Assembly: GCF_011516645.4 (NCBI RefSeq)
Contig: NZ_CP088285.1
Location: forward strand, 4,544,501 to 4,608,500
Source: Bradyrhizobium septentrionale
GTDB taxonomy: Bacteria; Pseudomonadota; Alphaproteobacteria; Rhizobiales; Xanthobacteraceae
Direction: 5' to 3'
DNA length: 64,000 nucleotides
Part shown: positions 20,067 to 28,786 of the stretch, piece by piece
Layout of the letters: each line of letters starts with the position of its first letter
Position numbering within the stretch: the stretch's first letter is position 1
Position numbers and translations under genes: made by a program
The notes under the pieces: model-generated
Seen by the model: the letters and a program-made list of their open reading frames with translations, nothing else
The model's database searches: none
What the model was told of the DNA's origin: nothing

Positions 20067-20267
20067 ATGACCGTCGCGGAATTGGTTGCCCTCTTGCTCA
20101 CAAAACCGCAGGATTTGCCGGTTGCCTATAGTCTTTGCTCCGAGCAGTGCCTGCTGAGCGTTGATATGCGATGCATCGTCGGTCTTGTCGGTGACGGTGA
20201 GCCCTACGTTGCACTTTGTGCAGGTGGCCGTGAGCGCGTCGTTAGACATTCGTTATGGTTCCGTTGA
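20067..20267 (+). CDS. Small hypothetical protein behind intron B
   Basis: A 66-residue protein starting MTVAELVALLLTKPQDLPVA and containing YSLCSEQCLLSVDM and a C-terminal GDGEPYVALCAGG. Small proteins with this N-terminal helix-plus-strand pattern are common on phages and plasmids. No function can be assigned. Only 13 bp separate intron B from the ATG, so the promoter and ribosome-binding site must come from upstream of or within the intron unless splicing rejoins the leader. Confidence 0.6.
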   Translation: MTVAELVALLLTKPQDLPVAYSLCSEQCLLSVDMRCIVGLVGDGEPYVALCAGGRERVVRHSLWFR

Positions 20268-20369
20268 AAGAGAGGCCGCAAGGCTGCGGCCGCCCGATCA
20301 GAGTATACAGAGGCGCACGCGACATCGGCGCGGATATAACAAGGGCCGCTCAAATGGCGACCCTTAGCA

Positions 20370-20693
20370 TTACGAAAATTCGAACTCAAGCTTCGCTTTG
20401 GTTTTCGGCTTTGCGTCCGAAACTACAATGCGCACGTTTTCTCCCAGCGCGTTGAGAAGGTTGAATAGACGCTCATATGAAAATCCGTCAAAATTCCCAC
20501 GCATCAGTCGCGACACATCGGGCTGCGCAATCCCGATCACCTTCGCGGCCTGTGATTGTGTGAGCCCCTTTGATCGAATGATCGCGGCAATGCCGAGCAC
20601 AAGGTCAGCCTTGGCAAGATGCATTTCTGCATCCGGCACGCCGATGTCGGCGAAAACATTACCGCTGCCTTTTGTGCTTCTTGCCTTGCTCAT
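20370..20693 (-). CDS. XRE/HigA-type antitoxin
   Basis: A 107-residue DNA-binding protein. The central helix-turn-helix (LTQSQAAKVIGIAQPDVSRL) and the following FSYERLFNLLNALG helices are characteristic of HigA2-like antitoxins (XRE family), which neutralise a RelE/HigB-type toxin and repress their own promoter. It follows the toxin gene and overlaps its end by 35 bp, the toxin-first order usual for higBA. This gene is intact although its toxin is frameshifted. Confidence 0.85.
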   Translation of the reverse strand: MSKARSTKGSGNVFADIGVPDAEMHLAKADLVLGIAAIIRSKGLTQSQAAKVIGIAQPDVSRLMRGNFDGFSYERLFNLLNALGENVRIVVSDAKPKTKAKLEFEFS

Positions 20694-21085
20694 TTGCTTT
20701 CTCCGCGTGTAGCTCGATTGCTGTCTTCAGCCGAGCGCGTATCAGATCCTTATCGCTCTCGGATGTCTTTTTGCCTTTGGTGGATTTCTTTTGAAAGGCG
20801 TGGAGTACGTATATGGCGCCTTTCAGCTGAACCGTGTAGACAGCCCGGAACGGGTCTCCATCAAAATTAGACGTGATTTGGAGGACGCTAGCTCCGCCAA
20901 AAACCTTTCAGCGGCTTTACATTTTCACCTTTTTCGCCCTTCTGGGCAGCGCGGAGCGCAAAACCGATCTCCTTCTTGCAGGGAAGGGGAAAGGCGGAAA
21001 GATCTTCAAGCGACGAGCCGACGAACTCGAGGGATACATCCACCTTGCTTTCGGATGCCTTTATAGCAGATTTACTATTGGCCAT
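20659..21085 (-). pseudogene. HigB/Gp49-type toxin with frameshift in a T5 run
   Basis: From ATG 21085 the frame reads VSLEFVGSSLEDLSAFPLPC and FALRAAQKGEKGENVKPLKG, then breaks. Skipping one base in the run of five T (minus strand, 20903-20899) continues FGGASVLQITSNFDGDP, FRAVYTVQLKGAIYVLHAFQ and KKSTKGKKTSESDKDLIRAR to TAA 20659. This is the DUF891/Gp49-like RelE-fold ribosome-dependent mRNA interferase family. As sequenced the toxin loses its catalytic C-terminal half. A homopolymer slip or a sequencing error cannot be told apart here. Confidence 0.8.
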
Positions 21086-21420
21086 GTCAACGGAAATGTT
21101 TGGGGTTTGGTTCCCAGGAAAATTTGCGGCGAATCCGGTTGTTTGGCGCGTCAGATACAATCGCAATGGTGGCGCGACCGCAACGGAAGCAGCCAGCCAG
21201 GCTTGGGCGGTCGCGAGCTCACGATCCGGCAGCAAGGTGACGACCCGGCGCCTTTCCAGGTTGCAGATGATACTGGCGTATCGGTGATTGCGCCGCCAGG
21301 CCCAGTCATCAATGCCTATAACCCTGAGCGGGTCGGACGGCGAACGGCTGCGGCGTCGCACGACACGCAGGAGCGTGTCCTTGCTCGTAGCACGCACTCT
21401 CTACAACAAACCCACGCGGC
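21086..21420 (-). pseudogene. ISL3-family transposase fragment
   Basis: The minus strand reads KDTLLRVVRRRSRSPSDPLR, then VIGIDDWAWRRNHRYASIIC and RRVVTLLPDRELATAQAWL. This is the start of the ISL3 DDE domain, with the first catalytic Asp in GIDDWAW. The rest is missing and the fragment runs into the toxin gene. It abuts the IS110 element on its other side. Confidence 0.75.
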
Positions 21421-21595
21421 ACCAGCCTGGAGCGGTGGAGTGCTTGCGGCATGGCGCTGATTCTTCCCGCAATTAATGCGCCAGAGATCCCTCGAACTGC
21501 ATCAAAAGTGATGGTGTGGAACGGCCCTTCGAACCGGCATCAAAAGTGCCTAACGTGGTCGCTTCGAGAGGCGCCACAAGGGAAGGACCGTTCCA

Positions 21596-24545
21596 ATGGA
21601 GAAGATTATCACAGTAGGTTTGGATTTGGCTAAGTCGATCTTCCAAGTGCACGGGATCGGCAACGACGGGAGAGTATTGGTTCGCCGCATGTTGCGACGA
21701 TCGCAGGTGCAGCCATTCTTTCGAGCGCTCTCCTCTTGCCTGGTCGGCATGGAGGCTTGTGCGAGTGCACATCATTGGGCGCGCGAAATCGCGGCCCTGG
21801 GGCATTCGGTCCGCATGATGCCACCGGCCTATGTGAAGCCTTATGGTGCGCCCCGACGGCGCGCATTACCAGTGGAGGAAGGATCCACCCAGAGAATTGT
21901 CGATTGATCTGGTAGCTGACGAGCGGTTTGGACGAGCAATCGGACGGATCGAAGCCTCGTGACAAAGGTCGCTTTTGGCGGCCGAGCAATCCAGCGGGCC
22001 GTAACGTGAGTGAAGCCTGAGCACGCCTCGAAAGTTACGATGTGAATGCCGACCCGATCGTATGGCGGGGAAGGCCGCGCTGACAGGGAAGCAATCGACG
22101 CATGCACCTGTCCGGTTCACCGGGGTAATGGGCACGGCACGCCGGAAAGGTAGTGCGGGTAATCGGGGGAGACCCGTCTTGGTCGAAGGTCGCGCCTTCA
22201 GCATCGAGTAGTCGATGGACCGGACGGGAGTCGGACAGGGTCGTAGTACTGATGAAACCGGGTAATTCCGGCGGAGGAAAGGACCCTGACTTCAGGTGCG
22301 CTTTTGAAGATGGCGAGGGAATGGGTCGATTGGCGATGAGCCTACAAACGCCCGATAAGATCAGGAGCCTTCAGAGAAAGCGTTATTGCAAGGCGAAGGC
22401 GGAGCCTGCCTTCCGTTTCTATGTGCTGTACGACAAGATCTGCCGCGAGGACATTCTGAGCCATGCCTACAAGCTGGCCCGCGCCAACGCGGGTGCGCCA
22501 GGAGTGGACGGAACAACTTTCGAGCAAATCGACGCGTCGGGACTCGAAGCATGGTTGGCCGGCCTGCGCGATGAACTCGTCACGAAGACTTACCGGCCCG
22601 ATCCGGTGCGGCGGGTGATGATCCCGAAGCCCGGCGGCGGCGAACGTCCACTCGGTATCCCAACAATCCGGGACCGGGTCGTCCAAGCTGCCGCAAAGAT
22701 CGTGCTGGAACCGATCTTCGAGGCGGATTTTGAGGACGGTGCTTATGGATATCGCCCGCGTCGTAACGCGGTCGATGCAGTCAAGGAAGTGCACCGGCTT
22801 GTGTGCCGGGGCTACACGGACGTTGTTGACGCCGATCTGTCGAAATACTTCGACACGATCCCGCATTCGGACCTCCTCAAATCGGTGGCCCGACGCATCG
22901 TTGACCGGAATGTGCTGCGGCTGATTAAGTTATGGCTGCGAGTACCGGTCGAGGAGCGGGATAGCGACGGGAAACGGTGCATGAGCGGCGGTAAGAGCAA
23001 CAAGCGTGGCACGCCACAGGGCGGTGTCATCAGTCCGCTGCTCTCCGTCATCTACATGAACCGGTTCCTGAAGCATTGGCGTCTCAGCGGTCGGCGTGAA
23101 GCATTCCATGCCCAGGTTATCTCCTATGCCGACGACTTCGTCATTCTCAGCCGCGGCCACGCGGAGGAAGCATTGACGTGGACGAAAGCGGTGATGACCA
23201 AGCTTGGGTTGACGCTCAACGAGACTAAAACCTCGGTGAAGAATGCCCGATTGGAAAGCTTTGACTTCCTTGGGTACACGCTCGGACCCCGCCGCTTCCG
23301 CAATGGGGGACGGTGGTATCTTGGCGCGGCTCCGTCCAAGAAAAGCGTGCTGCGGATCAAGAGGAAGGTCAGCGTACTGCTGACGCCGGGCAACAAGGGC
23401 GCTTGGCCCGAAGTACAAGCACGACTGAACCGCCTTCTGCGCGGCTGGTCCGCTTACTTCAGCTATGGCTCTCTTGCTACGGCTCATCAGGCCGTTGATC
23501 GACACGTCTTCGACCGCGTGCTCGCCTTTCTGCGCAGACGACATAAGACGCCAGGACGTGGCGTCAGACGGTTCTCTGATCGGATCCATGGGAACCCTGG
23601 CGTACTTGTGCTGAACCGCGTGCGCAAAGTGTCGCCGACGTGCGCCTTGTGACAAAACCTGTCGGAAAGCCGGATGCGGGAAAACTGCACGTCCGGTTTG
23701 ATGAGCGGGGAGAGGAAACGGAACGCGCAACAAGCGCATCACCGCGCCTCTCCTCGACTCTACTCAAACGAAATAAGACCGACATGGCTGATGCAGAAGC
23801 CATTTGTGAGGCTGTCACCCGTCCGACGATGCGGTTCGTACCGATGAAGACTGCCGAACAACAAGCCGCCGGTATGATTCTGCGGGCGCGAGAGCTGCTG
23901 ATCAGACAGCGGAGCCAGACTGCCAATGCTCTGCGCGCTCACATGGCCGAGTTGGGTATTATTGCGGGGACGGGCATGGCAAGCATCGCGAAACTTCTGG
24001 GATTGCTCCGGGAGGGGGAAGACGACAGGATCCCCGCCACCGCCCGCTTTGCCCTGATCCATTTCGCTGAACAGATTGAGCTACTTACAAACCGCATAGA
24101 GAAGCTCGATAGAGAGATTTTGGTTGCCGTCAGAAAGGATCCCGATGCGAGGCGTCTGATGAGCATTCCCGGTGTTGGTCCTCTCATCGCCGCTACCGTT
24201 CGGACATCGGTCTTGGATGCTCGTGGCTTTGCCACTGCACGAGATTTTGCGGCTTGGATGGGTCTGACGCCGAGGGCACAATCGAGCGGTAGGAAAGAAA
24301 GGCTCGGCGCGATATCGAAGCGGGGAAATCGGCAACTACGGACGCTCTTAATCGTCGGTGCAACTTCTATCATCAAGCTTGCCAAACGAGGCTTGAAAGT
24401 CCCGCTCTGGGTTCGGACCATGCTGCAACGCCGGCCGGTCAAGGTCGTATCAGTGGCGTTAGCCAACAAGATTGCGCGCACCATCTGGGCGTTGCTAGTC
24501 AAGGGCGGCATCTATCAGGCACCGGCCGCAATGCTGAAATCTTAA
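21596..24545 (+). CDS. IS110-family DEDD transposase, interrupted by group II intron C
   Basis: Exon 1 (21596-21845) and exon 2 (23764-24545) join in frame (AYVKPY then VKRNKTDMADAEAICEAV) to give a 343-residue protein, the normal length for IS110 transposases. The DEDD/RuvC-like acids lie in GLDLAKSIFQVHG, in GMEACASAHHW and in NKTDMADAEA, followed by the transposase_20 domain (LMSIPGVGPLIAATVRTS). The intron falls between the second and third acids, so unspliced message gives no active enzyme. It is in the sense orientation, so splicing could restore function. Confidence 0.9.
21846..23763 (+). mobile_element. Group II intron C, sense-inserted in IS110 transposase
   Basis: A 1918-bp intron with consensus ends: 5' GTGCGCCCCGAC at 21846 and 3' CGACTCTAC at 23763. 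The boundaries are fixed by the exact restoration of the IS110 reading frame. Domain V lies around 23665-23700 with the catalytic AGC at 23668-23670, paired as AGCCGGATGCGGG with GTCCGGTTT. A long GC-rich domain VI follows. It encodes an intact RT and appears complete and potentially active. Confidence 0.92.
22252..23652 (+). CDS. Group II intron reverse transcriptase/maturase (intron C)
   Basis: A 466-residue protein from ATG 22252. The frame is open from a GTG at 22153, but the ATG position matches that of intron B. RT motifs: GAPGVDGTTFEQIDASG, RRVMIPKPGGGERPLGIP, GAYGYRPRRNAVDAVKEV, VVDADLSKYFDTIPHSD, TPQGGVISPLLSVIYMNRF and SYADDFVILS. Its maturase region includes RLNRLLRGWSAYFSYG. No HNH domain. 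Confidence 0.92.
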   Translation: MKPGNSGGGKDPDFRCAFEDGEGMGRLAMSLQTPDKIRSLQRKRYCKAKAEPAFRFYVLYDKICREDILSHAYKLARANAGAPGVDGTTFEQIDASGLEAWLAGLRDELVTKTYRPDPVRRVMIPKPGGGERPLGIPTIRDRVVQAAAKIVLEPIFEADFEDGAYGYRPRRNAVDAVKEVHRLVCRGYTDVVDADLSKYFDTIPHSDLLKSVARRIVDRNVLRLIKLWLRVPVEERDSDGKRCMSGGKSNKRGTPQGGVISPLLSVIYMNRFLKHWRLSGRREAFHAQVISYADDFVILSRGHAEEALTWTKAVMTKLGLTLNETKTSVKNARLESFDFLGYTLGPRRFRNGGRWYLGAAPSKKSVLRIKRKVSVLLTPGNKGAWPEVQARLNRLLRGWSAYFSYGSLATAHQAVDRHVFDRVLAFLRRRHKTPGRGVRRFSDRIHGNPGVLVLNRVRKVSPTCAL

Positions 24546-25754
24546 TCTTAAGAGCTCATCGGCGGAAAAGGAAAGCCGCCGAGGAGGCAGGGTGCAATCT
24601 GGATGAACACTGAATGACGACATTCCCGGTAGCAATCAGACCGCCTGACTCACTGCGCTTCGAGCGCGCAAAATTGATTGGGCGATTGCTTCCGCGGACA
24701 TCATCGTGGCCAGCGGCCAGGTGCCGCGTTCACAGGCCGAACATATGACCGCACCGCCATTCCTTGTTCAATCAGAGAAAGACCTTGCAGCCCGGGCCGT
24801 TCCACATATGAGTCAGAGCCAAATTTGAACGCCGAATGAGAGCGAGAAATGCGTCTTCGTGATACTGCTGGTCATGGCGTGGTCTCCGATCCGGCGATCC
24901 AACGCCGGATGATTCGAGGTTGATCACCTCGGAGACTACGCCACCTTCAAATCCAGCCAATCCCGCGACGGGGGCCCGGCGCTCGATGAGGCGGGACTGA
25001 CGACGTTCCAGTTCGTCCTGCAGGATCAGGGAGAAGGTCTCGAGGAATGGCTGGTTTGGCGCCCTGCGCCTGCAGCACGCGCGTCTGCAGCGTGTCGCGG
25101 ACGCCTGACAGGCACAGCTGTCGCAGGCAATGTTCAGTTTCCGGCATGGTCAGCACCCACAAGACCCACTAGCGAACGGATGGGCGAGCTACAGAATCTA
25201 CTCACGAAATGATCAGCACGGCCCGTATACAGCCGATCTGTAGAACAATGACGATCCGGCATTGTAAGCTGGTGACAAAAGTCCAACTCGATGGACGATG
25301 TACTACGTGGGGGCGGACTGGAACTTCCACAAAATGACTGGCTGAATGACAAGCAGATGGATCGGTTGGGCACGCTTGAGGCAGACGCGAACTGCGGTAT
25401 CAGCTATTGCTCCATAGAGCCATCATATGGGCGGTCATTTACGGTGTGACACGCAGGCGAACGCTTGTGTTTTCAGTTTTTACTTCCGTATAGCGTTGGA
25501 GGCCTGGCGGAGAGCGTCGCAGAAGGTTGTGAACCGCGAGTGCCTTGGGCAGCACAACAAGACAGACCGCACGGGAGAAAGGTTCCGGAATGCTCGTCCT
25601 ACCCCAAATGGGAGGTGACCCGCGCAAATCAATCGCCCACACTACTCTTAGTCAAAGGGTCCAGAAGCTTTGAGTCAGTGACGGCCACACAGCGGATGCT
25701 GCCGGTAGGTCCGCTTTAGAGAAGTACGTTCACGGGTAAGTGCGGGGGCGCTCG
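24546..25754. other. Mostly empty region with an IS21 remnant
   Basis: About 1.2 kb between the IS110 transposase and the RidA gene. The only recognisable content is the istB fragment listed separately. No promoter or RNA gene was recognised. Confidence 0.5.
24950..25147 (-). pseudogene. IS21 IstB fragment
   Basis: The minus strand starts MPETEHCLRQLCLSGVRDTL, followed by QTRVLQAQGA, then shifts frame into NQPFLETFSLILQDELERRQ and SRLIERR. This is the N-terminal helix-rich part of IstB-type AAA+ helper ATPases. The Walker motifs and everything downstream are missing. A frameshift near 25060 and the truncation mark it as a dead remnant. Confidence 0.7.
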
Positions 25755-26282
25755 ATGAGGGAATTTGCGGGATTGATCGCCTTTTGTTTGGTGACCTTAG
25801 CTTCAGCATTTGACGGCGCGCAGGCGGAGAATTCGTCGAGTGCGGAGGCTCGCTTGAGAGAGAAGAACATCACGCTGCCGGTTGAGGCCGCTCCGGTCGG
25901 TAGCTACGTCAACGCGGTACAAGTTGGAAATCTCTTGTTCATGGCGGGCAGTGTTCCAGGCGGTTTGAAGGGTAAGCTCGGACGGGATCTGACTGTCGAA
26001 CAAGGTTATGAAGCCGCGCGGCAGGCCGGCTTGATCATGCTGGCAAAAGTGCGCGCGGCGCTGAGCAGCCTCGATCGGGTGAAGCGCGTGGTCAAAGTGG
26101 TCGGTATGGTGAACTCGGCCGACGACTTCGGTGACCAAGCCAAGGTGGTCAATGGATATTCCGACCTAATGGTCGAGGTGTTCGGCGAGTCGGTTGGTAA
26201 GCATGCTCGCTCCTCGTTGGGCGTGGCGGCGCTTCCGCGCCAAGCCCCGGTCGAAGTCGAAATGATCCTTGAGGTAGAGTAG
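25755..26282 (+). CDS. Exported RidA (YjgF/UK114)-family protein
   Basis: A 175-residue protein from ATG 25755. An N-terminal signal peptide (FAGLIAFCLVTLASAFDGAQA) precedes a full RidA domain: VGSYVNAVQVGNLLFMAG, GYEAARQAGLIMLAKVRA and the conserved arginine in HARSSLGVAALP. Cytosolic RidA proteins deaminate reactive enamines and imines made by PLP enzymes. This one should act in the periplasm, so its substrate is probably different. It is one of the few intact non-mobile genes here, lying between an empty region and IS5 copy 1. Confidence 0.88.
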   Translation: MREFAGLIAFCLVTLASAFDGAQAENSSSAEARLREKNITLPVEAAPVGSYVNAVQVGNLLFMAGSVPGGLKGKLGRDLTVEQGYEAARQAGLIMLAKVRAALSSLDRVKRVVKVVGMVNSADDFGDQAKVVNGYSDLMVEVFGESVGKHARSSLGVAALPRQAPVEVEMILEVE

Positions 26283-26438
26283 CTTTGTCGGCGGTCGCGA
26301 TCTCGTTACACAATGCGCTTGGCTAAAGGAGATGCAGCGCGAGGGTTGAAGATATCCGCTCTGCCGACGTGACGTCTTTGTCGGTTCTTATGGCAGAATA
26401 AAGCGCTGACGCACGCATCACGCGCATCAAAGGACCCT

Positions 26439-27962
26439 GTCGTCGGTTAAGAAGCCGATTTGAGTGGTGTGCGGTGGCTGGTGACTGAGAAGAAGGCAGC
26501 CAGGAAGAGGTACCAAAGAGCCCTTAGCCAGGCGAGGATGCGGCGGAAGTTGTAACCGACGGCGGAGAGGATGACGTTGGCGGCATCGCCGGCGCGGCCT
26601 TTGAGGTAGCAGCGGCCGAGGTGTCCGTCAGCCTTCAAATGGCCGATCACGGGCTCGATAGCGGAGCGGCGCCGCAGCTGGCGCTTGATAGTGCCGAAGA
26701 CGCCGCGCTTCTGGCCGGAGATGAAGACGCGGCGCGGGTTCTGTGCGTCATGGCCGCGGTATCCCTTGTCGACAAAGGCGCACTCGATCGCGCAGCCGGT
26801 GAGTGTCTCGGTTCGGTCGATGACGTCCCGCAGGGTGTGACCGTCGTAAGGGTTATCGGGCAGCGCCTTGGCGTGCAGCACGAACTGGCCGCCGGGAGCA
26901 GGCCGGTTGTTGGTGACGATGGAAGCCTTCACGCCGAACTCGTAAGGCGCGCTGGCCTTGCCCTTGCCGATGCACTCCACCTCGGGGGCATGGAAGGAAT
27001 ACAGCTTCCAGCCGCGCTGGCGCTGCTGCTGCGAGCGAATCTGCGTGGCCCGGCTCAACGGGAGTGCGAACGCCTCTTCGAGCGCATCCTGGCCTTCGAT
27101 CTTGCGGCGGATGTCGCGGATGATCCGGCCCAGGCGGCTGCGCAGGATGCGCAACTGCCGCTGGTGCCGCTTGAACTGTTTGGCATGGGCGTAGCGTCCC
27201 GCCATCATCGCGGTGGCCTTGGCGATCCGAGAATAGGATTGCCGCAGCCGCACTCCGTGCTTCCTCGCTAGGCGGTTGAGCCCCTGGATCGCCGCATGCA
27301 GCAGCTTGGCATCGGTCGGAAAGGTGATGGCCTTCGGCTGCACCGTGGTGTCGACCGTGACCCGCTCAAGGTCCTTGCCGCGTAACGCGCCGACGTCGTG
27401 CGCCACCCGCAGGCTCTCGGCCAATAGCAGTTCCAGTCTGTCGCCGAGCCGCTTGCGCCAATGGCTCAGGTCCGAGCGCTCGTGCGGGAATGCGTGCTGG
27501 AAGAACTCTTCGCCAGTGAAGTACTGGAAATACGGGTCGTGGACCCAGCGTTCGCATACCCCCTCATCGGACAGCCCGTAAATGTGCTTGAGCAACAACA
27601 GCCCGATCACGAAGCGGGTCTCAATCCCCGGCCGGCCGTTCTCGCTGTAGAGCGGCGCGATCTCGCCGTCGATCCAGTCCCAATCGATCTTGCCGGTGAG
27701 CCGGACCAGCTCGTGCTTCAGATTGATGATCTGGTCGAGCCGCGCCCGGAAAAAATCGTTCGCTCCCGTCGTTTTGTGCTTCTTCGGCCGCATCGTGCCC
27801 TCCGATGCGGACAGGGAATCATGCTTCGCCCGTCGAGGGAATCTCGAAAACGAAATTGCAAGCTTCCGATGCACAAAACACCAAAACCTTGCAATCTCAG
27901 AACGTCATTCCAGCCAAATTACGATTCCAGATCAGTCGCCTGGAAGCTTCTTAACGGGCGAC
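26439..27962 (-). mobile_element. IS5-family element, copy 1
   Basis: A 1524-bp element with ends GTCGTCGGTTAAGAAGC (left) and GTCGCCCGTTAAGAAGC (right, minus strand). It is flanked by a perfect 6-bp duplication GACCCT at 26433-26438 and 27963-27968. Copy 2 of the same length lies at 54908-56431. The encoded transposases differ at one residue (Ala versus Thr in the GRAGD-ANV segment), so the copies are recent. Confidence 0.93.
26447..27793 (-). CDS. IS5-family transposase (copy 1)
   Basis: A 448-residue DDE transposase from ATG 27793, preceded by CGGAGGGCACG. An in-frame upstream start at 27874 is less likely. The N-terminal DUF772-like domain (RPGIETRFVIGLLLLKHIYG, SDLSHWRKRLGD) precedes the catalytic domain, with acids in VTVDTTVQPK, FVDKGYRGHD and AIEPVIGHLKADG. 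Intact. Confidence 0.92.
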   Translation of the reverse strand: MRPKKHKTTGANDFFRARLDQIINLKHELVRLTGKIDWDWIDGEIAPLYSENGRPGIETRFVIGLLLLKHIYGLSDEGVCERWVHDPYFQYFTGEEFFQHAFPHERSDLSHWRKRLGDRLELLLAESLRVAHDVGALRGKDLERVTVDTTVQPKAITFPTDAKLLHAAIQGLNRLARKHGVRLRQSYSRIAKATAMMAGRYAHAKQFKRHQRQLRILRSRLGRIIRDIRRKIEGQDALEEAFALPLSRATQIRSQQQRQRGWKLYSFHAPEVECIGKGKASAPYEFGVKASIVTNNRPAPGGQFVLHAKALPDNPYDGHTLRDVIDRTETLTGCAIECAFVDKGYRGHDAQNPRRVFISGQKRGVFGTIKRQLRRRSAIEPVIGHLKADGHLGRCYLKGRAGDAANVILSAVGYNFRRILAWLRALWYLFLAAFFSVTSHRTPLKSAS

Positions 27963-28060
27963 GACCCTGCGTTTAGCGTGGTCGGGAATCTGTGCAGCAA
28001 GCACGAGGCCAATATCATAAGGGCGTACAGGCCTTGCGGTTGGCGGACCAGGAGGTTACC

Positions 28061-28603
28061 ATGAAACAACTCGCTACAATCATTCTAACGACATCAGCTC
28101 TGCTGTGTCTCGCTGTTGTTGTACCGATCAGCGATGCGTTCGCCCAACAGACACAGCGTGCATCCTACAAAGTGGGCGCGGAAAATACCAAATACACACA
28201 ACAGCAGTTTCTCGACGTCGGCGACGTTGCTGGCCATCAGGTGCGATTTTGAAATTCATCGTATCTTTTCGACTAACGCCCCTGTCGTCAATGGATTGAA
28301 GATCAAGGAAACGTGGACGCGTTGCGTTTCCGATTACGTCGACAATAATGGCACTGCCAGCATATACCCAGCATATACAATGTCTATGTTGTCGAAAATG
28401 GCGACAAGTTCTTTACCCGCGGGACAGTGCTTGCTCATAGCGCCGGGCTGGGAAAGCTTAGCAACACGACTGTCGCCTACATCACGGAAGGTACGGGAAC
28501 GCTAGCTAGCATTCGGGGAATTGCGCGAACAACCGGCCACGCCGATCCCAAAGTAGGTGTAAATGAGACACAAGTCGAGATCGAATATTCGATCGGCAAG
28601 TAG
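28061..28603 (+). pseudogene. Secreted beta-rich protein, frameshifted
   Basis: ATG 28061 follows GGAGGTTACC. A clear signal peptide (TIILTTSALLCLAVVVPISD ending at AFAQQ) is followed by a stop at 28252. Homologous-looking sequence continues in other frames: APVVNGLKIKETWTRCVSDY, VDNNGTASIY, ENGDKFFTRGTVLAHSAGLG and TGHADPKVGVNETQVEIEY, ending at TAG 28603. At least two frameshifts and a short internal duplication (CATATACCCAGCATATAC) break it. The function of this periplasmic family is unknown to me. Confidence 0.65.
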
Positions 28604-28786
28604 TTGCGGATTTCATTTCTCCGCAGGACTCATCGAAGCGCGTTTGCGTGAGTTTCCAATTCAGCGAATCTCGGAACGTCAGCTCAGGAGCACGAGCACT
28701 GTTCGCGCGACAAGGTTTTTTCGTGTGTCTCCAGCCGACCGGAGATCCACGATTGGGTCACGAATTAGGCTTCTCGCCCGCCGTTG

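Noticed and set aside
26621..27271. Long plus-strand frame inside IS5 copy 1 (and its twin at 55090-55740)
   Set aside because: It is the antisense shadow of the transposase, kept open by GC-rich codon bias; it has no ribosome-binding site or known motif.
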